DNA of 28,149 nt, taken from CAYYVJ01 sp964475115 (GTDB lineage: Bacteria; Bacillota; Clostridia; Lachnospirales; Lachnospiraceae). The stretch covers positions 1 through 28,149 of the forward strand of contig CAYYVJ010000016.1 in assembly GCA_964475115.1 (NCBI GenBank). The letters run 5' to 3'. The position numbers were made by a program, and so were the translations under genes. Each line of letters begins with the position of its first letter. Position 1 is the stretch's first letter. The notes beneath the pieces were generated by a model. The model worked only from the letters and a program-made list of their open reading frames with translations. It was not told the origin of the DNA and did not search any database. This document shows positions 16,077 through 23,628 of the stretch, in pieces.

Positions 16077-16202
16077 TCAAATATCCAAGTGTAAGCTACT
16101 CTATGCAAGCATAGATTAACTAACACTTGTCTACTTGACTTTGCTTATTCGTACATTATAGCATATTATATGAAAAAGAAACTAGGTAAATACGAAATTG
16201 TT

Positions 16203-16211
16203 TGGTATAAT
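16203..16211 (+). promoter_or_regulatory. Extended -10 promoter of mtnN
   Basis: TGGTATAAT matches an extended -10 (TG-n-TATAAT). No good -35 box is seen at 17 bp. A TTGACT at 16135-16140 upstream may belong to another start. Transcription would begin near 16218, just before the ribosome binding site at about 16221-16229. Confidence 0.5.
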
Positions 16212-16236
16212 AAATTCGAAAGAAAGGGGTGTCAAA

Positions 16237-16929
16237 ATGATAGGTATTATTGGTGCAATGGAAGAAGAGGTATCGAAACTGAAAGAAAAGATGCTTGTAA
16301 AAGAAGTGCTTACAAAAGCCTCTATGGAATTTGTAAAGGGCACTTTAGGAGAAAAAGAAGTTGTTATTGTTAAAAGTGGAATCGGAAAAGTAAATGCGGG
16401 TATTTGTGCTCAGATCTTAGTTGATTTGTTTCATGTAGAAGCAATTATTAATACAGGAATTGCTGGATCACTAAAATCTGAAATTAATATAGGGGATATT
16501 GTTTTATCCTCAGATGCTTTACAGCATGATGTAGATGCTACGGGATTTGGATATGATTATGGTGTAATTCCACGTATGGAAACATCTGTGTTTCAGGCTT
16601 CTGAAAGTCTTATTAAAGTAGCAAAAGAAAGCTGTGAGACAGTAAATAAGGATATATCTGTATTTATAGGAAGAATTGTAAGTGGAGATCAATTTATTTC
16701 GGATAAAGAAAAGAAGGATTGGATTCTCTCTAATTTCCAAGGATATTGTACAGAAATGGAAGGGGCGGCGATTGCTCAGGTAGCTTATTTAAACCAAGTT
16801 CCTTTTTTAATTGTACGTGCGATTTCCGATAAAGCAGATAATTCGGCTCAAATGGACTATGGAGATTTTGAGGCAAAAGCAATTATTCATTCTGTAAACC
16901 TAATGGTGGAAATGATTAATCGACTATAA
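16237..16929 (+). CDS. mtnN: 5'-methylthioadenosine/S-adenosylhomocysteine nucleosidase
   Basis: This enzyme (Pfs) cleaves MTA and SAH to adenine plus the thioribose sugar, and serves methionine salvage and the activated methyl cycle. The 230-residue protein shows the family pattern: N-terminal MIGIIGAMEEEV with the catalytic glutamate, then NTGIAGSL, QHDVDATGFGY, EMEGAAIAQVAY and the catalytic aspartate in RAISDKAD. The ATG is spaced 7 nt after AAAGGGG; a longer frame beginning at 16198 would contain that binding site. No luxS or methionine gene is adjacent in the window, and no S-box is visible in the leader. Confidence 0.95.
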   Translation: MIGIIGAMEEEVSKLKEKMLVKEVLTKASMEFVKGTLGEKEVVIVKSGIGKVNAGICAQILVDLFHVEAIINTGIAGSLKSEINIGDIVLSSDALQHDVDATGFGYDYGVIPRMETSVFQASESLIKVAKESCETVNKDISVFIGRIVSGDQFISDKEKKDWILSNFQGYCTEMEGAAIAQVAYLNQVPFLIVRAISDKADNSAQMDYGDFEAKAIIHSVNLMVEMINRL

Positions 16930-17000
16930 AATGACGAAAGACATAAAATTCTGTCTAATAAATTCTCTCAAGTAAGCTTTCAAAACCAATAAAAATCGGC

Positions 17001-17006
17001 TATAAT
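17001..17006 (+). promoter_or_regulatory. Possible -10 element of the 17044 gene, flanked by inverted arms
   Basis: TATAAT lies 38 nt before the ATG, with no clear -35 box. The arms CTCTCAAG (16965-16972) and CTTGAGAG (17026-17033) flank it symmetrically. The right arm touches the ribosome binding site, so a dyad-binding regulator is possible. Confidence 0.35.
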
Positions 17007-17043
17007 TATTGTAAAAAAATGGAAGCTTGAGAGAGGGGATTGT

Positions 17044-17724
17044 ATGTTGTTATTATTGATAAAGAATTACTATTTATTATATGGAATGGTGTTTGCTTTT
17101 ATATTTGGGGTGGTTAGTAGAATTGGGCTACACAACCTTTATCAAAGATTCATTAGTGACTCACAGACCATGGGAAATCCAAAAGAAAGTTTATTAAAAC
17201 AGATTAAGATAAAGTTTGAAGGATGTTATCGCATTAATCATGGTGTAAACAATACTGCAGCCCTTACAAAGCGATATTTATACAATTTTGTTTATAAAGG
17301 ATTTACATTAAATGGAATAAAGAATATTCTGTGGCAGACCCTATATTTATGCGTCTTTTTTAGTGTGGCAGCTATGTTTAGCGTATATCTTTTAGCGTTA
17401 TCAACGAAGTTATTGTTTTTATATTTTTTTGCTGGATTACTATTTTCTTTGGGAATGCTAGAAATAAATAAAATATCTGATATTCCCCATAAGCAAGAGC
17501 AACTAGAGGTCAATATTAATGAATATTTGGATAATACCTTTGCAAACCATTTACGATATGAATTGGAAGTAGATGTTTTACAATTACAACACGCGATTGA
17601 TCAGACGGCGGTAAATATGGAGAAGAAAGATATAGAAAATAGGGTAAAAAAAGTTAATGAGAGAGTTATTTCTGAAGAAGATAATCGGATTATTGAAGAA
17701 ATAATGAAAGAATTTTTTGGATAA
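17044..17724 (+). CDS. Membrane protein of unknown function
   Basis: I do not recognise a family. The 226-residue protein has one N-terminal membrane helix (about 8-27), a cytoplasmic or external loop of about 70 residues, and two further adjacent helices (about 96-118 and 122-140). The charged C-terminal tail (about 150-226) is likely to be helical or coiled-coil. The topology puts the N- and C-terminal parts on opposite sides if all three helices span. GAGAGGGG precedes the ATG. It lies between mtnN and pgi and has its own possible promoter, so context gives no function. It has no obvious catalytic motif. Confidence 0.65.
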   Translation: MLLLLIKNYYLLYGMVFAFIFGVVSRIGLHNLYQRFISDSQTMGNPKESLLKQIKIKFEGCYRINHGVNNTAALTKRYLYNFVYKGFTLNGIKNILWQTLYLCVFFSVAAMFSVYLLALSTKLLFLYFFAGLLFSLGMLEINKISDIPHKQEQLEVNINEYLDNTFANHLRYELEVDVLQLQHAIDQTAVNMEKKDIENRVKKVNERVISEEDNRIIEEIMKEFFG

Positions 17725-17728
17725 AAGC

Positions 17729-17757
17729 TTGCTATTAAGAATTGAAATGTCTATAAT
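17729..17757 (+). promoter_or_regulatory. Promoter of pgi
   Basis: TTGCTA (17729-17734) and TATAAT (17752-17757) are 17 bp apart, right after the preceding stop codon. The leader would be about 35 nt long with GGGAGGAG before the ATG. Confidence 0.6.
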
Positions 17758-17798
17758 GTTTTTGTACATAAAGATAAATGTTTGGGAGGAGTAACAAA

Positions 17799-19145
17799 AT
17801 GACAGGAATTAAATTTGATTATGGTAAAGCGGCATCTTTTATTTCAGAAAATGAAGTTAAGAATATGTCAAAATTAACAGAGGCTGCAAAAGAAGCCCTT
17901 GTATCTAAAACGGGAGAAGGAAATGAGTTCTTAGGATGGATAGATCTACCTATGAATTTTGATAAGGAAGAATTTGCCAGAATAAAAAAGGCTGCAAAAA
18001 AGATACAAGAAGATTCAGAAGTACTATTAGTGATTGGTATAGGTGGTTCTTATTTAGGTGCTAGAGCTGCAATTGAATTTTTAAGACATAGCTTTTATAA
18101 CAATATTTCTAAACAGGAACGTAAGACACCTGAAATATATTATGTGGGAAATAATATTAGCAGTACTTACATTAAGCATTTACTAGAAGTAGTGGGAGAT
18201 AGAGACTTTTCTGTAAACATGATTTCAAAGTCTGGAACCACTACAGAACCAGCAATTGCATTTCGTGTATTTAAAAAGAAATTGGAAGCAAAGTATGGAA
18301 AAGAAGAAGCATCAAAAAGAATTTATGCAACTACTGACAAGGCTAGAGGAGCACTTAAGAATCTTGCTACAGAAGAAGGATACGAAAGTTTTGTGGTTCC
18401 AGATAATGTAGGTGGACGTTTTTCTGTATTAACAGCGGTTGGTTTACTTCCAATTGCAGTTAGTGGAGCAGATATTGACAAATTAATGGAAGGCGCTAAA
18501 GCGGGTAGAGAGAAAGCCTTAGGAAATAAATTCGAAGAAAATGATGCATTAAAATATGCAGCAGTTCGTAATATTCTTTTACGAAAAGGGAAAACAGTGG
18601 AAGTAATGGCAAATTATGAGCCTAGCTTACATTATGTTTCAGAATGGTGGAAACAATTATACGGAGAAAGTGAAGGAAAAGACCAAAAAGGAATTTTCCC
18701 AGCAGCAGTAGATTTAACTACTGATTTACATTCTATGGGACAGTACATTCAAGATGGTGCAAGAATATTATTTGAGACAGTCTTAAATGTAGAGAAATCT
18801 CAATGTGACCTGTTTATTGAAGAAGAAGCAATCGACTTAGATGGACTTAATTATTTAACTGGAAAGAGTGTAGATTTTATTAATAAAAGTGCAATGAATG
18901 GAACCATATTAGCACATACAGATGGAAATGTACCTAACTTGATGATTAATATTCCAGAGCAAAATGAGTTTTACTTAGGTGAATTATTCTATTTCTTTGA
19001 GTTTGCTTGTGGTGTAAGTGGATATATCTTAGGAGTGAATCCTTTTGATCAACCAGGTGTAGAAAGCTACAAGAAGAATATGTTTGCCCTACTAGGGAAA
19101 CCAGGCTTTGAAAAACAAAGAGAAGAGTTGTTGAAGAGATTATAG
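17799..19145 (+). CDS. pgi: Glucose-6-phosphate isomerase
   Basis: This cytoplasmic enzyme interconverts glucose 6-phosphate and fructose 6-phosphate. The 448-residue length suits the short Firmicute form. Family motifs are visible: IGIGGSYLGARAAIEFL for phosphate binding, ISKSGTTTEPAIAFR, the VGGRFSVLTAVGLLPIA signature, the catalytic glutamate region GESEGKDQKGIFP, and the C-terminal FFEFACGVSGYILGVNPFDQPGVE with the active-site lysine shortly after. ATG 17799 is chosen because TTGGGAGGAG precedes it. A GTG-like longer frame from 17778 would include the binding site. It is monocistronic, ending in a strong terminator. Sugar phosphates from the arabinose operon downstream could feed the same pool. 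Confidence 0.97.
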   Translation: MTGIKFDYGKAASFISENEVKNMSKLTEAAKEALVSKTGEGNEFLGWIDLPMNFDKEEFARIKKAAKKIQEDSEVLLVIGIGGSYLGARAAIEFLRHSFYNNISKQERKTPEIYYVGNNISSTYIKHLLEVVGDRDFSVNMISKSGTTTEPAIAFRVFKKKLEAKYGKEEASKRIYATTDKARGALKNLATEEGYESFVVPDNVGGRFSVLTAVGLLPIAVSGADIDKLMEGAKAGREKALGNKFEENDALKYAAVRNILLRKGKTVEVMANYEPSLHYVSEWWKQLYGESEGKDQKGIFPAAVDLTTDLHSMGQYIQDGARILFETVLNVEKSQCDLFIEEEAIDLDGLNYLTGKSVDFINKSAMNGTILAHTDGNVPNLMINIPEQNEFYLGELFYFFEFACGVSGYILGVNPFDQPGVESYKKNMFALLGKPGFEKQREELLKRL

Positions 19146-19161
19146 ATAAAAAAATAAATTT

Positions 19162-19203
19162 AAGGGTTGAATTCTACAATGTGTAGGATTCAACCCTTTT
19201 TGT
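19162..19203 (+). terminator. Rho-independent terminator of pgi
   Basis: A 17-bp stem (19162-19178 with 19182-19198, one G-U pair) with a 3-nt loop, followed by CTTTTTGTTTT. Confidence 0.9.
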
Positions 19204-19216
19204 TTTAAAAATATAC

Positions 19217-19245
19217 TTGACAATTCGGTAAAAATTTTATATTAT
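19217..19245 (+). promoter_or_regulatory. Promoter of the ECF S-component gene
   Basis: A perfect TTGACA (19217-19222) and TATTAT (19240-19245) are separated by 17 bp. Transcription would start near 19252, inside the adjacent palindrome. Confidence 0.75.
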
Positions 19246-19248
19246 TAT

Positions 19249-19268
19249 ACCTGTCATTGCAGGTGACA
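19249..19268. promoter_or_regulatory. Palindromic operator at the transcription start
   Basis: ACCTG-TCATTG-CAGGT (19249-19264) is a perfect interrupted palindrome, overlapped by a second dyad TGTCA-TTGCAGG-TGACA (19252-19268). It begins 4 bp after the -10 box, so a bound repressor would block transcription. The regulator could be a vitamin-responsive one such as NiaR, but I cannot verify the motif. Confidence 0.5.
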
Positions 19269-19312
19269 AGACAGTCGAAAGAAAATACAAAACAGAAAGA
19301 GTTGGTGTAATT

Positions 19313-19885
19313 ATGAAAAGAGAAAATGACAAACTACAAACTATGATTATTGCTGCTTTGCTCAGTGCAATTGGTATTATAATTCCTATGTTTGCCCCTA
19401 AAATTGTTTTGGAACCGGCATCCTTTACTCTAGCAAGCCATGTGCCTGTATTTATAGCGATTTTTATATCACCAGTAACAGCGATATCAGTTGCACTTAT
19501 CACAACCCTTGGCTTTCTTTTTGCAGGCTATCCTATTGTAATTGTATTGCGTGCACTTACTCATATCATATTTGCAACAGTAGGCTCTTTTGCTTTTAAA
19601 AAATATGAAACGATTTTGATGTCGGCAAAAAGCAATCTAACGTTTAACTTTTTAATTGGAGTACTTCATGCCGTTTGTGAAGTTATTGTAGTTACCTTCT
19701 TTTATCTTGGCAGTGGTATGACAAGTGCCTATTACGAAAAAGGATATATAGTATCAGTTATTGTATTAGTAGGAATAGGAACCGTAATTCATAGCATGAT
19801 CGATTATACGATTGCAGTGTTTGTATGGAAACCACTACAACATGTAATCACTATCCCTGTAAATGCAAAAATAGCAAAGAGTTAG
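19313..19885 (+). CDS. ECF transporter S-component-like membrane protein
   Basis: A 190-residue polytopic protein of about six hydrophobic helices, the size and texture of the substrate-binding S components of energy-coupling factor vitamin transporters. It shows an N-terminal KLQTMIIAALLSAIG stretch, where S components interact with the EcfT scaffold, then SFTLASHVPVFIAIFISP and ALTHIIFATVGSF. No ATPase or EcfT gene is next to it, which fits a group II system that shares a module encoded elsewhere. Niacin (NiaX-like) is the substrate I would test first, because of the operator. This is inference. The ribosome binding site is weak (AGTTGGTGT). It is convergent with the dehydrogenase gene, only 6 nt away. 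Confidence 0.65.
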   Translation: MKRENDKLQTMIIAALLSAIGIIIPMFAPKIVLEPASFTLASHVPVFIAIFISPVTAISVALITTLGFLFAGYPIVIVLRALTHIIFATVGSFAFKKYETILMSAKSNLTFNFLIGVLHAVCEVIVVTFFYLGSGMTSAYYEKGYIVSVIVLVGIGTVIHSMIDYTIAVFVWKPLQHVITIPVNAKIAKS

Positions 19886-19891
19886 AGTCTC

Positions 19892-20851
19892 TTAAGCGTT
19901 TACTCTATTTCTTTCATCACCTTTTATATAAGCTTCAGCATTCTTATAAACCTCTTCTACCAGACGATTTCTAGCTTCAATACTAGCCCAAGCAATATGA
20001 GGGGTAATAATTAAGCGGTTACTGTCCTTAAAGGTAAGAAGGGGATTTTTCTTTTCCATAGGTTCTGCAGATAGAACATCTAATCCAGCTCCGGCCACTT
20101 CGTTTTCTTCTAATGCTTTTCGCAAGTCATTTTCATTTACAATGGGTCCACGTCCTACATTAATTAAAAGTGAAGTGTTTTTCATCTTTTGGAATGTTTC
20201 GAAGGTAAAAAGATTATTGGTAGCAGGGGTTAAAGGTGCATGAATAGAAATGATATCTGATGTAGAAAGTAAGGTGTCAAAGTCTACTTGTGTAAAGTCG
20301 GGATTATTATTTTTTCCAGAAGTAGAATAATAAATAACCTTACATCCAAAAGCACTAGCAATGCGTGCTACATTTTTACCTATTTCTCCAAGTCCTACGA
20401 TTCCCCATGTTTTACTTGATAATTCATGATATTTGTTTTCAAAATGAGTAAACATAGTATCATTAGAATAGTTACCAAGCTTCACATAGTCATCATAATA
20501 TCTAAGTTTTTCTAAGAGGTAAAATAATAGTGCAAAGGTATGCTGCACAACACTATCTGTGGAATAACTTTTTACATTAGTTACAGCAATTCCTTGTTTG
20601 TTAGCAAATTCAAAATCCACGATGTTCGTTCCAGTTGCAGTAATACAAATCAATTTTACGTTTGGGTTATTCCCAAGTGTGGACTCATTCATTAGAACTT
20701 TGTTAGTAATAATAATATCAGAGTCTTTGGTTCTTTCTAAAACTTGTTCTGATGTAGTGAAACCGTATATATTCACCTCTCCCAGTTTATTAAATGGTTC
20801 TAAAGAAATATCTTTTCCTAAAGTATCCGCATCTAAAAAAGTTATTTTCAT
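19892..20851 (-). CDS. D-isomer specific 2-hydroxyacid dehydrogenase
   Basis: An NAD-dependent oxidoreductase of 319 residues. The Rossmann loop is in TWGIVGLGEIGKNVARIASAFG, followed by the NAD-contact region HAPLTPATNNLF, the catalytic arginine in LLINVGRGPIVNE, a conserved glutamate near GAGLDVLSAEP and the catalytic histidine in ITPHIAWAS. The length and motif set fit the glycerate dehydrogenase/hydroxypyruvate reductase branch, but D-lactate or another 2-oxoacid cannot be excluded. The start is the ATG after TTGGAGG; a TTG 12 nt upstream lies within that site. It is divergent from araR, with its own promoter, so a link with sugar metabolism is possible but not shown. Confidence 0.88.
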   Translation of the reverse strand: MKITFLDADTLGKDISLEPFNKLGEVNIYGFTTSEQVLERTKDSDIIITNKVLMNESTLGNNPNVKLICITATGTNIVDFEFANKQGIAVTNVKSYSTDSVVQHTFALLFYLLEKLRYYDDYVKLGNYSNDTMFTHFENKYHELSSKTWGIVGLGEIGKNVARIASAFGCKVIYYSTSGKNNNPDFTQVDFDTLLSTSDIISIHAPLTPATNNLFTFETFQKMKNTSLLINVGRGPIVNENDLRKALEENEVAGAGLDVLSAEPMEKKNPLLTFKDSNRLIITPHIAWASIEARNRLVEEVYKNAEAYIKGDERNRVNA

Positions 20852-20905
20852 AATTACCTCCAATATATTAAAGTTTATAATCTATTTGTAATTAAATATA
20901 GTAAT

Positions 20906-20934
20906 ATCATAGATCATTTCATGTTAGATTTCAA
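20906..20934 (-). promoter_or_regulatory. Promoter of the dehydrogenase gene
   Basis: On the minus strand, TTGAAA (20934-20929) and TATGAT (20911-20906) are 17 bp apart. Transcription would run left with a leader of about 50 nt. Confidence 0.6.
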
Positions 20935-20942
20935 GAAAAACA

Positions 20943-20973
20943 ACTTGTATATATGTGCGTACAAGTTATACAA
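20943..20973 (+). promoter_or_regulatory. araR promoter region with AraR-type operator
   Basis: ATATGTGCGTACAAGT (20951-20966) matches 14 of 16 positions of the known AraR consensus form ATTTGTACGTACAARt. Perfect half-sites ACTTGTA (20943-20949) and TACAAGT (20960-20966) also form a wider dyad. TTGTAT (20945-20950) and TATACA (20967-20972), 16 bp apart, could be the -35 and -10, so the operator would fill the spacer. That start would leave a leader of only about 15 nt, so the exact promoter is uncertain. Confidence 0.55.
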
Positions 20974-20993
20974 TGGTGGTAGGAGGATCGTTC

Positions 20994-22094
20994 ATGACAA
21001 AAGAAAGTGGAAAAGCAAAATATTATATACTTATGGAACAACTAAGGGAAAAAATCGTATCTGGAAAGATTAAGCCAGGAGATAAGCTTCCTTCTGAAAA
21101 TGAGTTATCTGGGGAATATAGTATTAGTAGACATACGGTTAGAAAAGCCCTGTCAATCCTAGAAAATGAAGGATATATTAGAGCTGAACATGGAAAGGGA
21201 ACCTACTGCATTAAAAGAAGTAAGCAAACAAGTTCCAAGAATATTGCGGTTATCACCACATATATTTCGGATTATATATTCCCAAGATTGATTCAAGGAA
21301 TTGATAATGTATTTACCGAAAGTGGATATAGTATTATTCTAAAGAATACTGGAAATAGTAGAAAACGAGAAGCAGAATGTTTAGAGGACATTTTGACTAA
21401 AGATATCGATGGTTTAATTATTGAACCAAGTAAAAGTGAAATTTATTGTAGAAATATGGATAAATATCAAGTATTAGACCAAAGAGGGATTCCATACGTG
21501 TTTATTCAAGGAATCTATCCGCAAATGAAGGATAAGCCACATATTCTAATGGATGATGTACAGGGTGGATATTTGTTAACAAAGCACCTCGCAGAACTGG
21601 GACATAAATATATTGTTGGAATATTTAAGGCAGATGATACCCAGGGAAATGGAAGACATAAGGGATATGTAAAAGCATTGCAAGAATCGGGAATACCGTA
21701 TGATCCTGATAAAGTAATTTGGTTTCATACAGAAGACAGAGGAGTGAAACCTAAAATAGCCTTAGAAGGCTTGTTAAATAAGGGAGATTCTATTGATGCT
21801 ATTGTCTGCTACAATGATCTAATTGCTGTTGAAATAATTGAATTTTTATCTTCAAAAGGTTTAAGAGTACCAGAGGATATTTCTTTAACTGGATATGACA
21901 ATTCTTTTATTGCGGAATCGGGAGGCGTGAAGCTTACGACAATAAGCCATCCGAAAGAAAGATTAGGGGAAATGGCGGCAGAACTTCTATTAGAAAAGAT
22001 AGCAGGAATAGAAGACGAAGAGAGTAAGGTTGCAAGGATTATTAAACCAGAACTTATAATAAGAAATTCTTGTGCCCTCAAAAATATAAATTAA
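20994..22094 (+). CDS. araR: AraR, arabinose-responsive repressor (GntR-LacI chimera)
   Basis: AraR-type repressor of 366 residues. Residues 5-78 are a GntR winged helix: YYILMEQLREKIVSGKIKPGDKLPSENEL, then ISRHTVRKALSILENEGYI and the wing HGKGTYC. Residues about 85-366 form a LacI/periplasmic-binding-like effector domain, with ILMDDVQGGYLLTKHLAELGHKYI and VPEDISLTGYDNS as typical stretches. In the family, L-arabinose releases it from DNA. ATG 20994 follows AGGAGG by 7 nt. It is the first gene of the arabinose operon, with araA 29 nt downstream. The operator overlaps its own promoter, so autoregulation of the whole operon is likely. Confidence 0.92.
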   Translation: MTKESGKAKYYILMEQLREKIVSGKIKPGDKLPSENELSGEYSISRHTVRKALSILENEGYIRAEHGKGTYCIKRSKQTSSKNIAVITTYISDYIFPRLIQGIDNVFTESGYSIILKNTGNSRKREAECLEDILTKDIDGLIIEPSKSEIYCRNMDKYQVLDQRGIPYVFIQGIYPQMKDKPHILMDDVQGGYLLTKHLAELGHKYIVGIFKADDTQGNGRHKGYVKALQESGIPYDPDKVIWFHTEDRGVKPKIALEGLLNKGDSIDAIVCYNDLIAVEIIEFLSSKGLRVPEDISLTGYDNSFIAESGGVKLTTISHPKERLGEMAAELLLEKIAGIEDEESKVARIIKPELIIRNSCALKNIN

Positions 22095-22123
22095 AAAATA
22101 TTATAAAAATAGGAGGAATTAAA

Positions 22124-23620
22124 ATGTTAAAACAAAAAGACTACAAATTTTGGTTTGCTACAGGTTCTCAGGATTTATATGGTGATGAGGCACTTAGAGA
22201 GGTAGCGGAGCACTCAAGAATTATGGTAGAAGAACTAAATAAATCCGGAAGACTTCCTTTCGAAATAGTATTAAAGCCTACTATGATTGATTCTGCTTCC
22301 ATTCGTAAATGTTTTAATGAAGCAAATGCGGATGAAGAATGTGCAGGTGTTATTACTTGGATGCATACTTTTTCACCAGCAAAGATGTGGATTTTAGGAT
22401 TGCAAGAGTATAGAAAACCATTATTACATCTACATACTCAGTTTAATCAAGAAATCCCTTATAATGATATTGATATGGATTTTATGAATACCAATCAATC
22501 TGCTCATGGTGATAGAGAATATGGACATATTGTAAGCCGAATGGGGATAGAAAGAAAGGTAATTGTAGGGCATTGGAGTGAGGAAGACATCCAAAACCGT
22601 ATAGGAAGTTGGATGAGAACAGCAATAGGTGTTATGGAAAGTAGTCACATTCGTGTTGTTCGTTTTGGAGATAACATGAGAAATGTAGCAGTTACAGAAG
22701 GAGATAAGGTAGAAGCTCAAATTAAGTTTGGCTGGGAAATTGATGCATATAGCATGACGGATGTTGCAGAATATGTGAAAGCAGTAAGCCAAAGTGAAAA
22801 GAATGCCCTTATAGAAGAATACTATGCGTCTTATGATATTGCCCTAGAAGGAAGAAATCCAGAAGAGTTTAAGAAACATGTAGGTGTACAAGCTGAAATA
22901 GAAATTGGATTTAGGAAATTCCTAGAAGAAAATGATTATCATGCTATTGTTACCAACTTCCAAATGTTATCAGGATTGCAACAACTACCAGGTCTTGCTA
23001 TTCAAAGATTAATGGCTGATGGTTATGGATTCGGTGCAGAAGGTGATTGGAAAACAGCAGCTATGGTTCGTTTAATGAAGATTATGGCCACTGGAGTTAA
23101 AGATGCAAAAGGTACTTCATTTATGGAAGATTACACATATCGTTTGACACCAGGAAATGAAGCGATATTACAGGCGCATATGTTAGAAGTGTGTCCTTCT
23201 ATTGCAGAAGCAAAACCTATTATCAAAGTAAATCCTTTATCTATGGGAGAGAGAGAAGACCCTGCTCGTCTTGTATTTACCTCTAAACCAGGTAATGCAG
23301 TAGCAACTTCTTTAGTTGATATGGGAAATCGTTTCCGCTTAATTATCAATGAAGTAGAATGTTTAAAACAAGATATTGCGATGCCTAAATTACCTGTTGC
23401 ATCTGCTTTATGGAGACCAGAACCAAATTTACGTGTTGGTGCGGAAGCCTGGATTTTAGCAGGTGGAGCTCATCATACTGCATTTTCTTATGATCTAACA
23501 TCAGAGCAAATGGCAGATTGGGCAGCAGTTATGGGAATTGAAGCTGTATTTATTGACAAAGATACAACGATTCGTAATTTTAAAAATGAACTTAGATGGA
23601 ACAGTATTGCATACAAATAG
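22124..23620 (+). CDS. araA: L-arabinose isomerase
   Basis: A cytoplasmic, Mn-dependent enzyme converting L-arabinose to L-ribulose. The 498-residue length is normal. Family regions include the N-terminal FWFATGSQDLYGDEAL, the WMHTFSPAKMWI stretch, HLHTQFN, TAAMVRLMK, FMEDYTYRL containing a metal-ligand glutamate, and the C-terminal WILAGGAHHTAFSYDL with the metal-ligand histidine. The ATG is chosen because AGGAGG lies 7-8 nt before it; a longer frame starting at 22070 would overlap araR and contain the site. araB begins 8 nt after its stop codon. No damage is seen. Confidence 0.98.
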   Translation: MLKQKDYKFWFATGSQDLYGDEALREVAEHSRIMVEELNKSGRLPFEIVLKPTMIDSASIRKCFNEANADEECAGVITWMHTFSPAKMWILGLQEYRKPLLHLHTQFNQEIPYNDIDMDFMNTNQSAHGDREYGHIVSRMGIERKVIVGHWSEEDIQNRIGSWMRTAIGVMESSHIRVVRFGDNMRNVAVTEGDKVEAQIKFGWEIDAYSMTDVAEYVKAVSQSEKNALIEEYYASYDIALEGRNPEEFKKHVGVQAEIEIGFRKFLEENDYHAIVTNFQMLSGLQQLPGLAIQRLMADGYGFGAEGDWKTAAMVRLMKIMATGVKDAKGTSFMEDYTYRLTPGNEAILQAHMLEVCPSIAEAKPIIKVNPLSMGEREDPARLVFTSKPGNAVATSLVDMGNRFRLIINEVECLKQDIAMPKLPVASALWRPEPNLRVGAEAWILAGGAHHTAFSYDLTSEQMADWAAVMGIEAVFIDKDTTIRNFKNELRWNSIAYK

Positions 23621-23628
23621 GAGGAGCC

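Larger units (their letters stand above)
15840..16202. other. Gene-free stretch with hairpins and repeats
   Basis: No convincing gene is seen between murG and mtnN. The stretch holds a GGGAAA/TTTCCC-like weak hairpin near 15907-15930, an AAAAAAGC/GCTTTTTT inverted pair near 15960-15991, and the two GC-rich direct repeats. Further along lie a CAAGTGT/ACACTTG pair (16086-16092, 16123-16129) enclosing a perfect CTATGC-AA-GCATAG hairpin (16101-16114). The outer pair CGAATAAGCA (16029-16038) and TGCTTATTCG (16142-16151) encloses most of these. It could be a small mobile repeat or a structured RNA. Confidence 0.6.

Noticed and set aside
16170..16373. 67-codon frame before and inside mtnN
   Set aside because: It overlaps the promoter and start of mtnN in another frame. 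The product is Lys/Arg- and Cys-rich noise.
20883..20898. Second AraR box (TATTTGTAATTAAATA) near the dehydrogenase gene
   Set aside because: Only one half-site matches, the match is within AT-rich background, and its spacing from the main box is not in helical phase.
22430..22792. Minus-strand frame of 120 codons in araA
   Set aside because: Antisense to a clearly conserved enzyme, with no ribosome site.
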